Shown: positions 1 through 4,700 of the stretch, in pieces
Layout of the letters: each line of letters opens with the position of its first letter
Numbering within the stretch: the stretch's first letter is position 1
NCBI GenBank assembly: GCA_026394315.1
Contig: JAPKYM010000208.1
Location: forward strand, 1-5,516
Source: Candidatus Bathyarchaeota archaeon
Lineage (GTDB): Archaea > Thermoproteota > Bathyarchaeia > 40CM-2-53-6 > RBG-13-38-9
Reading direction: 5' to 3'
Length of the DNA: 5,516 nt
Notes under the pieces: model-generated
The model's input: the letters and a program-made list of their open reading frames with translations, nothing else
Told to the model about the DNA's origin: nothing
The model's database searches: none
Position numbers and translations under genes: made by a program

Positions 1-10
1 TCCATGACTA

Positions 11-265
11 TCAAAACCAAAAAAGTGAGTTAGAAGATTCATTATCCTCATTTTCAGCGACACCTATGATAACACAGCCACCGCCTGAGTTTGCTATACC
101 CAATAAGATACGAGATAGCTTTGGCAAGGCTGGCCATTGCACTTTGAAGTCACAGTGTTGAAGCTCACCAACATTCTTCTTTAATAACTCTCTTAGGCCT
201 TCACGTGTTGGCTTCTCAAAAAATCGTGCGAATTCCTCGTAGAGACCCTTGCTCCTGCTAGCCAT
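11..265 (-). CDS. Schlafen AlbA_2-type putative nucleic-acid-binding protein, N-terminal fragment
   Basis: The 84-residue product carries the hallmark of the AlbA_2 (Schlafen) domain: an E-x(5)-DFK-x-W segment at about residues 34-44 (E34, D39-F40-K41, W44), then a helix ending in the ANSGGG loop (residues 58-63) followed by a hydrophobic strand and GVAENED. In the family this is the beginning of a domain of roughly 120 residues, often fused to further regions in transcription regulators, RecG-like proteins or Schlafen nucleases. Only the first half is here. The frame stops at 11-13, directly after a run of six A (19-24; six T in the coding sense). Dropping one base there would let the frame continue (LFGFDSHG) to the window edge, so this is either a frameshifted gene, a sequencing indel or a real truncation. 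ATG at 263-265 is the natural start; no strong ribosome-binding site precedes it. The role is unknown beyond likely nucleic-acid binding. Confidence 0.6.
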   Translation of the reverse strand: MASRSKGLYEEFARFFEKPTREGLRELLKKNVGELQHCDFKVQWPALPKLSRILLGIANSGGGCVIIGVAENEDNESSNSLFWF

Positions 266-327
266 TCTACTTGCACCAACAGCAGTACTTCACTAAACAG
301 TCGCGTGTGAATACTACTACAATCCAG

Positions 328-340
328 AAGATAAAAGGGT
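328..340 (-). promoter_or_regulatory. Possible TATA region for the AlbA_2-type gene
   Basis: On the minus strand this reads ACCCTTTTATCTT, an AT-rich element about 65-70 bp upstream of the ATG at 265. It resembles an archaeal TATA box only loosely and would give a leader of about 40 nt. It is the best candidate I see, but weak. Confidence 0.2.
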
Positions 341-365
341 AATCACAGTACAGGTGGTGGTCATC

Positions 366-470
366 CTTTGGTGTGAGCATCGTAACTTGAACCCTTAAGA
401 GCAGGATTTTTTTCCCTAGCTGGTGAGCACACACACCAAAGAGAACGGCTCGCCTGACGGCTAGCAGAGG
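366..470 (+). repeat. Structured direct repeat, copy A
   Basis: The segment 402-470 aligns in order with 2781-2872: a GGA-T-tract-CCCTA block (404-418), an identical 19-bp core TGGTGAGCACACACACCAA (421-439), and a GGCTCGC-led block (447-470). Copy B has about 26 extra bases between the first two blocks. The core can fold as TGGTG/CACCA around an AGCACACA loop. The third block folds as GCTCGCC/GGCTAGC (448-454 with 459-465; one mismatch, TGAC loop). An upstream arm CTTTGGTGTG (366-375) is the exact complement of CACACCAAAG (432-441) and would compete with the local hairpin. A seven-T run at 407-413 lies between the two. It may be an RNA element, a small non-coding RNA gene or a dispersed genomic repeat; the sequence alone does not decide. 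Confidence 0.5.
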
Positions 471-475
471 TTGAG

Positions 476-618
476 GGTTATAACTGGAGAGGTTACAGTA
501 GCAGGTTAGTGTAACCGGTCACAACCTATGGAGGGTTTTGGAGTCACATTATATGGAAGAAAACAGTATGTTGCAGGTTATATTCGGTTAGGTTATTTTA
601 CGGCAGTCATAACAGGTT
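476..618 (+). repeat. Cluster of GGTTA motifs with one dyad
   Basis: GGTTA occurs on the plus strand at 476, 491, 504, 576, 586 and 591, its complement TAACC at 512-516, and the variant GGTTG at 615. GGTTA-gtg-TAACC (504-516) is a perfect 5+3+5 palindrome of operator type. The density is far above chance for 140 bp. The cluster may be a set of regulator sites for the downstream transporter, but three of the copies (576, 586, 591) fall within a short open frame and could be codon repetition. Confidence 0.35.
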
Positions 619-629
619 GCTCCATCTGA
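528..629 (+). CDS. Possible small protein, 33 residues, unrecognised
   Basis: An ATG at 528 opens 33 codons ending in TGA at 627-629. The peptide begins MEGFGVTLYGRKQYV and continues with an aromatic, Gly- and beta-branched-rich half (GYIRLGYFTAVITG), a protein-like composition that could form a short beta hairpin or membrane segment. The frame closes upstream with TAG at 507-509. A TATA-like GTTATAAC at 477-484 lies about 45 bp upstream, a fitting distance for a short leader in an archaeon, but there is no ribosome-binding site. I do not recognise a family. It could equally be chance or the remnant of a decayed gene. Confidence 0.2.
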   Translation: MEGFGVTLYGRKQYVAGYIRLGYFTAVITGCSI

Positions 630-845
630 TGTGATAAGTGATGATACTTTAGTGATGTGGAAATGAATTTTCGAGCTATCACAGAGGCAAGCGAAAGGAC
701 TTGGCGCGCGCTAAAAGTAACCTCATTATCTAAGGAAGCATGCTAAGTGTGATAAGTCATTCTGGGTCTATAAGGAGGTCAGAAGAAAGCTGGAATGTAA
801 TTCTGTTCTGCCATGACTTCAGTCTGATTTCCGCTCGCCATCTCC

Positions 846-853
846 CACTATAG
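846..853 (+). promoter_or_regulatory. Candidate TATA-like element for kimA
   Basis: CACTATAG lies about 58 bp upstream of the kimA start and would place transcription start near 876, leaving a leader of about 35 nt that contains the ribosome-binding site. The match to an archaeal TATA box is poor. An alternative farther upstream is the AT-rich CATTATCTAA at 724-733, which sits about 12 bp after the GC-alternating run at 704-711 and would give a leader of about 155 nt. Confidence 0.2.
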
Positions 854-888
854 TCACCCTGTTTTGTTTGCTTAGTATTGATTGGGCC

Positions 889-895
889 AAGGAGG
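889..895 (+). promoter_or_regulatory. Ribosome-binding site of kimA
   Basis: AAGGAGG is an excellent Shine-Dalgarno match, but it is 14 nt from the ATG at 910, longer than the usual 5-9. An in-frame TAA immediately before the ATG (907-909) rules out an earlier start, and the family-typical N-terminus (MWxRLR...GPPL) supports the ATG at 910. Confidence 0.5.
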
Positions 896-909
896 CAGAC
901 ACTACCTAA

Positions 910-2751
910 ATGTGGGATAGACTTCGGTACATAGTTCTCGGGCCTCCTCTAATGACTATGCAGTTCGCGCATAAGAAATTGAATAAGATACGAGCCCTGG
1001 CAGCATTCTCTCCCGATGCGCTTTCGTCTATTGCGTATGCTAACCAAGAGCTCTATCTTGGGCTTTTGGTTGCTGGAAGCGCTGGGCTATCTCAGTCCTT
1101 GCCTATCGCGTTGGTCATCACTGGGCTCCTGACAATTGTTGCGTTATCATATTTTCAGACCATCTGCGGCTATCCTTCTGGAGGGGGATCTTATGCAGTT
1201 GCTCGTGAGAACTTAGGTACTTTGTTCGGCTTGGTCACGGCAGCTGCGTTGTTGATTGACTATGTTCTGACGGCGGCTGTGAGTCTCACAGCAAGTATTA
1301 CAGCGATAGCATCTGCTTTTCCCGAATTGTGGCCTTATCACATTGGCCTATCGCTGCTGTTTCTATCTGTCATTACTTTGCTCAATCTGCGGGGTCTGCG
1401 TGAAACCGGTACTATGATGGCTATTCCAGTGTATCTATTCTTGTTCGTTTATTTGTCAATGTTAGCTTACGGCATGTTGCGGGTTCTCATCGAGGGATCT
1501 GTATCATGGGGCACAACTGCTCCACCAGCTACCGAACCTCTAACACTATTCTTGATTTTGCATGCATTCTCGACTGGCTGCACAGCTTTGACTGGAATCG
1601 AGGCAATTAGCAACGGGGTGCCGGTCTTCAAACCTCCCGAAGCCAAGAACGCCCGACAGACCCTTGTCGTCATGGCTCTGTTGATGGGCATCTTGTTTCT
1701 TGGTAGTGTTGGGTTGACACAGTTTCTTGCCGTTGTTGCTGGTCCGCAGGAGACGATTCTATCGGCTTTGGCTCGGATGTTGCTGGGTAGCGGGCCAGCT
1801 TATTGGATAATTCAGGCAAGTACAATGCTCGTTCTGGCTGTGGCTGCTAACACAAGCTTTGCTGGATTTCCACGCTTGGCGGCAATACTAGCGTCTGATG
1901 GTTTTCTCCCTCGTCAACTTAGGAGTGTAGGAGATCGATTGGTTTTCGCCAAGGGTATCTTGCTTCTGACGGTTGCGACTGGCGTATTGATACTCGGGTT
2001 TGGAGGCTATACCCACGCATTGATTCCTTTGTTTGCAGTGGGCGTGTTCTTGGCCTTTACACTATCACAGATAGGTATGGTTGTTCACTGGCGGCGTGAG
2101 CGAGGAAAAGGATGGTGGCTGAAAGTGATCATTAATGGTGTAGGGGCCTTGGCCACAGGAGTAACCGTTGTCGTTGTTGGAGCTAACAAGTTCTTCGAGG
2201 GAGCTTGGATTACGATTCTGCTGATCCCAATGCTCGTGGTAGGTTTTCTCAAGATTCGTGAACATTATCATGAAGTTGATAAGCAATTGTCTTTCGGTGA
2301 ACTTTCGACATCACTCCCTAGGTCGTTTCCAGTTGCTCGAGTGATTGTTCCCATTGCAGGTGTTAATCGCGGGATGGTTGATGCCATTGCCTACGCTCAA
2401 TCGATTTCCAAGAGTGTTACAGCAGTATACATAGAGCTGGAACCAGGTTCTGGACAGCACATTCGTGAGGAATGGAAACGTCTGTGGCCGAACCTGCCAC
2501 TGGTGATTCTACCATCCCCGTATCGTTCTATCGTTGGGCCTTTCCTAGATTTTCTCGACGAGATCGACGGGAAAAACAATGACAGTCAACTCGCTGCGGT
2601 TGTCTTGCCTGAATGGGTTCCAGCTCACTGGTGGCAGGGCCTGCTCCACAACCAGACAGCTCGGCTAATCAGAAACGCACTCCTCTATCGACGACGACAT
2701 CTTGGATTCCAACGAGTAATAATAGAAGTCCCATATCACCTTCGACGTTAG
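910..2751 (+). CDS. kimA: KimA/YdaO-type potassium transporter (APC superfamily)
   Basis: This 613-residue protein resembles bacterial KimA (YdaO), a proton-coupled, high-affinity potassium importer of about 607 residues, over its entire length. The N-terminal signature MWDRLR...GPPL leads to KLNKIRAL and the helix-1 motif SPDALSSIAY (34-43), with D36 and Y43 at the positions reported to bind potassium in KimA. YPSGGGSY (88-95), IDYVLT (116-121), NLRGLRE (159-165), the FSTGCTALTGIEAISN motif (220-235) and AANTSFAGFPRL (312-323) follow family order. About twelve membrane helices occupy residues 28-450; a cytosolic domain (about 475-613), including SPYRS and LLHNQTA, ends in the family-typical VPYHLRR. 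In Bacillus subtilis KimA is inhibited by cyclic di-AMP; whether that applies here is unknown. The gene stands alone with large gaps on both sides and is bracketed by two copies of a structured repeat. The family assignment is secure; the substrate is inferred from homology. Confidence 0.9.
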   Translation: MWDRLRYIVLGPPLMTMQFAHKKLNKIRALAAFSPDALSSIAYANQELYLGLLVAGSAGLSQSLPIALVITGLLTIVALSYFQTICGYPSGGGSYAVARENLGTLFGLVTAAALLIDYVLTAAVSLTASITAIASAFPELWPYHIGLSLLFLSVITLLNLRGLRETGTMMAIPVYLFLFVYLSMLAYGMLRVLIEGSVSWGTTAPPATEPLTLFLILHAFSTGCTALTGIEAISNGVPVFKPPEAKNARQTLVVMALLMGILFLGSVGLTQFLAVVAGPQETILSALARMLLGSGPAYWIIQASTMLVLAVAANTSFAGFPRLAAILASDGFLPRQLRSVGDRLVFAKGILLLTVATGVLILGFGGYTHALIPLFAVGVFLAFTLSQIGMVVHWRRERGKGWWLKVIINGVGALATGVTVVVVGANKFFEGAWITILLIPMLVVGFLKIREHYHEVDKQLSFGELSTSLPRSFPVARVIVPIAGVNRGMVDAIAYAQSISKSVTAVYIELEPGSGQHIREEWKRLWPNLPLVILPSPYRSIVGPFLDFLDEIDGKNNDSQLAAVVLPEWVPAHWWQGLLHNQTARLIRNALLYRRRHLGFQRVIIEVPYHLRR

Positions 2752-2780
2752 CGAGCAAGTAACTGTAGAAAGACGTGGTT

Positions 2781-2876
2781 CAGGGGATTCTTTCCCTAAA
2801 GATGATGAACGTCGTCGCCGCGCTTGGTGAGCACACACACCAATTATTATTGGCTCGCTACGCTCGCCGAGGCCAA
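2781..2876 (+). repeat. Structured direct repeat, copy B
   Basis: This is homologous and in the same orientation to 402-470. The first block, AGGGGATTCTTTCCCT (2782-2797), can form a six-pair hairpin. After a 26-bp segment absent from copy A, the identical 19-bp core (2825-2843) folds as TTGGTG/CACCAA (2824-2829 with 2838-2843). The third block pairs TTGGCTCG (2850-2857) with CGAGGCCAA (2868-2876) with one bulged G. CCAAT/ATTGG (2840-2844 with 2849-2853) forms a competing hairpin. Copies A and B differ in sequence in the third block but both retain a hairpin there, which favours a role at the RNA level. It begins 29 bp after the kimA stop, so it may be in the 3' untranslated region. Confidence 0.5.
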
Positions 2877-3065
2877 AGAGATAAACCAAAGAAAAACTGC
2901 AAAACCTGTGCATGCCATTTCAAACTTCAAACTTCTTTGAGTGGCAAAAACAAACCATTTTTTGGAGAAATTGGTATCTCTCATACTATCATAGAATTGA
3001 GATAACGTCGTAATGCTTTTATCGAGAACGAATGTGGAGTAGTACTTGTTTCCGAGTTCTTTTAG

Positions 3066-3081
3066 AGGCTTTCTAAAGCCT
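3066..3081. repeat. Short palindrome next to the IS end
   Basis: AGGCTTTCTAAAGCCT is a 7+2+7 inverted repeat (6 pairs with a TCTA loop as a hairpin), ending 3 bp before the first base of the insertion sequence. It may be a terminator remnant or a preferred insertion target. It is outside the IS ends as I define them. Confidence 0.45.
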
Positions 3082-3084
3082 AGC

Positions 3085-3139
3085 TGTAGAGTGCAAGAGT
3101 TTCTGTCCGTTATTGTTGCATGATTTTCTGTCCGCTTTC
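3085..3139. repeat. Left terminal inverted repeat of the IS
   Basis: It holds two direct copies of a 17-bp motif exactly 25 bp apart: TGCAAGAGTTTCTGTCC (3092-3108) and TGCATGATTTTCTGTCC (3117-3133). They are likely transposase-binding sites. The transposase stop codon (3110-3112) lies between them. Confidence 0.75.
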
Positions 3140-4030
3140 TGTTTTATTCTTCTGTACTTTGTTGAAATACTTTTTGTTGTTGTAGATGGCTGCCGGAGTT
3201 TGCCAGTCGTGTACCTGCTGTTTTCTCCATTCGTTGTATTGTTTATCGAATTTCCATAGTTCTTTTCTGAAGTGTGAGAGTGAGGAGAATGTCTTTGCGG
3301 AAATGAGTTCTCTGTAGAGGACCTTGTGGTATCCTTCATTTTTTCCTCTGCCGCGGGGGTGGTAGGGTTTTCCGTAGATGAGGTGGATCTTGTATTTTTT
3401 CGCTGCCTTTTTGAAATCGTTGGCGACGAATTGTTTGCCGTTGTCAAGGTAGATCTGCTTGGGGGTTCTGCCTTTTCTGAGTGCCTGGTGGAGGGTGTGT
3501 ATCGCTTCTTTCTTTCCTTTGTGGAGGTATGCCTTGGATTCAACGCGGTATCGTGAGCAGTCATCGACAAAGCTGGTGACGTACACCCTTTCTACGTTGC
3601 GAATTCTGAAGTGGAAGGTGTCGCCCTGCCACAGGGAGTCTACGTGTCCCCTTTGGAAGCGCGTGTAGGGCTGGGGCTTAGGCTTAACTCTGATAAGCAG
3701 TCCATACCTTTTGATGACGTTGTGCACAGTCTTCCAGTGGCATGGGAGGGTAAACTGGTGTTTTATCCGTCGTGCTCCCCAGCTGGGGTGTCTCTGCTTG
3801 AGTTTCAGGATCCTCTGTTCGAGAACGTCGGGGATTGCGTGACTTGGGATCTTCGGCCCTGTTTTCTCGGGTTTTAGACCGGCGAGTCCTCCGTCTTTGT
3901 AGGATCGTGTCCATCGTCTCAACGTTCTATCTGATATTCCGTAGGAGCTGCAGATTTCATCTGTCGATTTTGTGTCTTCGGTGTAAAACAAGACGGCTTT
4001 CACTCTTATGTCCATAGTCGCCTTCACCAT
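3110..4030 (-). CDS. IS481-family DDE transposase
   Basis: The 306-residue protein would cut and join the ends of its own element. Residues 7-50 form a helix-turn-helix (STDEICSSYGISDRTLRRW), and a second DNA-binding segment spans about 80-112 (HPSWGARRIK...WKTVHNVIKRYGL). The integrase core at about 128-240 has a complete catalytic triad: D137 (WQGDTFHF), D196 (YLDNGKQF) and E232 (KNEGYHKV), with the 35-residue D-to-E spacing typical of IS3/IS481 enzymes. A single uninterrupted frame, with no programmed frameshift, favours IS481 over IS3. Length is usual for the family. The ATG at 4030 is used here; Met6 (4013-4015), preceded by GTGAAGG, is a credible alternative start. Large open frames on the opposite strand are shadows. 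The enzyme is predicted intact, although the element has no visible target duplication. Confidence 0.9.
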   Translation of the reverse strand: MVKATMDIRVKAVLFYTEDTKSTDEICSSYGISDRTLRRWTRSYKDGGLAGLKPEKTGPKIPSHAIPDVLEQRILKLKQRHPSWGARRIKHQFTLPCHWKTVHNVIKRYGLLIRVKPKPQPYTRFQRGHVDSLWQGDTFHFRIRNVERVYVTSFVDDCSRYRVESKAYLHKGKKEAIHTLHQALRKGRTPKQIYLDNGKQFVANDFKKAAKKYKIHLIYGKPYHPRGRGKNEGYHKVLYRELISAKTFSSLSHFRKELWKFDKQYNEWRKQQVHDWQTPAAIYNNKKYFNKVQKNKTESGQKIMQQ

Positions 4031-4055
4031 GTTTTACCATCCAACCGTTTCTGGT

Positions 4056-4110
4056 GAAAGCGGACATAAACTGTTGCACGCTATTAGGACAGAAATTCAT
4101 GCACTGTACA
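4056..4110. repeat. Right terminal inverted repeat of the IS
   Basis: It is the inverted counterpart of 3085-3139. It also contains two motif copies 25 bp apart, written on the plus strand as GGACAGAAATTCATGCA (4087-4103) and GGACATAAACTGTTGCA (4062-4078). The inner copy carries a TATA-like sequence on the minus strand. Confidence 0.75.
4066..4073 (-). promoter_or_regulatory. Candidate TATA box of the transposase gene
   Basis: The minus strand reads AGTTTATG here, about 40 bp upstream of the ATG at 4030, which would give a leader of roughly 14 nt. It lies within the inner transposase-binding repeat, so transposase bound there could repress its own gene (inference). Confidence 0.4.
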
Positions 4111-4180
4111 AATACTGACTTGTCCTTTCTCCGCCAGCGCTTATTTCGTAGGTTTCCAAGTGATACTTACGCGAATGCTC

Positions 4181-4504
4181 TTATCTCATAGAGGAGTATG
4201 GTGTCGGGCTTAGGAGGGTGTTGATAACTCTCTGAACAAGTGGACCATCCTTCTCTGTCTCTTGGCGAGCCTTTATCCACTCAGGATCCGACTGGAAAGA
4301 ATTCCACACTTTCTCTCTTTGTGTCATGTTCTCCCACACAAGCATGTAGTATAACGTGTTCGTCGCCCCGATGACAGCCTCCCAGAAACCAACCACTTTG
4401 ATACCATGCTTCTCGAAGAATCTCAGTGTAATATTCTTGAATCTGGCATGCAGCGCACCCATCTTACCGGGCACCACCTCATACACTCTCCACTCATACA
4501 GCAT
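4181..4504 (-). CDS. NIPSNAP-family protein
   Basis: The 107-residue product is a single NIPSNAP domain, a ferredoxin-like alpha/beta-barrel fold. Recognisable landmarks are the opening strand YEWRVYEVVPGKM (3-15), the FEKHGIKVVGFW segment (30-41), YYMLVWENM (52-60), and the diagnostic W-x2-F-x2-DPEW-x(9)-DGPLV run (67-90) followed by LLSPTPYS. The fold is shared with small dimeric barrel proteins; some act as monooxygenases or bind hydrophobic ligands, but no function is established for archaeal single-domain members. It is soluble, with no signal peptide. The gene has its own candidate promoter, is separated from hsp20 by 196 bp, and its stop lies 70 bp from the IS end. No strong ribosome-binding site precedes the ATG, which fits the short leader predicted. 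Confidence 0.85.
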   Translation of the reverse strand: MLYEWRVYEVVPGKMGALHARFKNITLRFFEKHGIKVVGFWEAVIGATNTLYYMLVWENMTQREKVWNSFQSDPEWIKARQETEKDGPLVQRVINTLLSPTPYSSMR

Positions 4505-4541
4505 ATCTAACTACCACACTTAGATGTTAATCTCTTACAAT

Positions 4542-4553
4542 CTAAAAAAATAT
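4542..4553 (-). promoter_or_regulatory. TATA box of the NIPSNAP gene
   Basis: The minus strand reads ATATTTTTTTAG, centred about 43 bp upstream of the ATG, predicting a start near 4520 and a leader of about 15 nt. A GCGCGCG run (4563-4569) lies about 10 bp upstream, the same layout as at hsp20. Confidence 0.45.
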
Positions 4554-4562
4554 CGTACACTG

Positions 4563-4617
4563 GCGCGCGTCGTCATATCATCATCCAATGATGAAGAACA
4601 GACTAGTGAGCGCGCGC
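4563..4617. repeat. Pair of alternating GC runs
   Basis: GCGCGCG (4563-4569) and GCGCGCGC (4610-4617) lie 40 bp apart in the gap between hsp20 and the NIPSNAP gene. Being self-complementary, they could pair as a stem around a 40-nt loop, or each could be a protein-binding site. The first lies just upstream of the NIPSNAP TATA box. Confidence 0.4.
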
Positions 4618-4630
4618 TGGTCAATGAAAT

Positions 4631-4649
4631 AAAGAGGGGAAAAAGAAGA
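4631..4649 (-). terminator. Possible T-rich terminator after hsp20
   Basis: About 52 bp beyond the hsp20 stop the minus strand reads TCTTCTTTTTCCCC, a pyrimidine tract with a five-T run of the kind that ends archaeal transcripts. There is no hairpin directly before it. Confidence 0.25.
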
Positions 4650-4700
4650 GCTAGAGTGTTGACTTTTCCAGTGGTTAGTCACTCGTGCGATGAATGAGCC

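Larger units (their letters stand above)
266..909. other. Long intergenic region between the divergent AlbA_2-type and kimA genes
   Basis: This 644-bp stretch separates two divergently transcribed genes. It holds a weak promoter candidate for the leftward gene, structured repeat copy A with its upstream partner arm (366-470), a GGTTA-rich segment (476-618), a possible 33-codon ORF (528-629), an eight-base GC alternation at 704-711, a near-repeat TGTGATAAGT at 630-639 and 748-757, a strong ribosome-binding-like AAGGAGGT at 772-779, and the proximal leader of kimA. No tRNA or convincing conserved protein is visible. Confidence 0.6.
2752..3084. other. Intergenic region between kimA and the insertion sequence
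   Basis: The first part holds structured repeat copy B (about 2781-2876). After it come AT-rich sequence with a six-T run at 2958-2963, which could help stop kimA transcription, and a palindrome at 3066-3081 abutting the insertion sequence. A GTG-started 76-codon frame runs through (2775-3005), but it crosses the repeat and resembles no protein I know, so I do not call it. Confidence 0.55.
3085..4110 (-). mobile_element. IS481-type insertion sequence, 1026 bp, apparently complete
   Basis: The element is bounded by TGTA at 3085 and TACA at 4110, matching the TGT...ACA ends usual for this family. The 55-bp ends are inverted copies matching at 40 of 55 positions, with 21 of the outermost 24 identical. 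One transposase gene fills the interior and its stop codon lies inside the left end. No flanking target duplication is visible: the bases before 3085 (cctagc) and after 4110 (aatact) differ. The insertion therefore looks old, or one flank has been rearranged, although the gene itself shows no damage. Confidence 0.85.

Noticed and set aside
663..746. 27-codon ATG frame (MNFRAITEASERTWRALK...)
   Set aside because: No ribosome-binding site, it spans the GC-alternating run, and such short frames are frequent by chance.
630..760. Near-repeat TGTGATAAGTGAT (630-642) and TGTGATAAGTCAT (748-760)
   Set aside because: Two 13-bp copies with one mismatch and no larger context are suggestive but too little to call regulatory sites.
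640..905. Cyclic di-AMP (ydaO-type) riboswitch upstream of kimA
   Set aside because: This is the classic location in bacteria, but I could not find the conserved core segments or the characteristic pseudo-symmetric fold. A covariance search would be decisive.
2802..2808. ATGATGA resembling box C of a C/D guide RNA, and GTGATGA near 638-644
   Set aside because: No box D (CTGA) follows at guide-RNA distance at 2802, and none in a suitable position after 638; a single box is expected by chance.
2665..2913. Minus-strand 82-codon frame containing GERSEP
   Set aside because: It overlaps the kimA 3' end in antisense, and GERSEP-like strings are a familiar spurious translation of GCTCGCTACGCTCGCC-type repeats.
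2775..3005. 76-codon GTG-started plus-strand frame with a CKTCAC segment suggesting a metal-binding protein
   Set aside because: It runs through structured repeat copy B, has no ribosome-binding site or family resemblance, and three Cys/His positions are too few to infer a zinc site.
3073..3914. Several long frames opposite or out of frame within the transposase gene
   Set aside because: They are shadows of the DDE transposase frame with low-complexity composition (Ser/Thr/Arg-rich) and no independent start signals.
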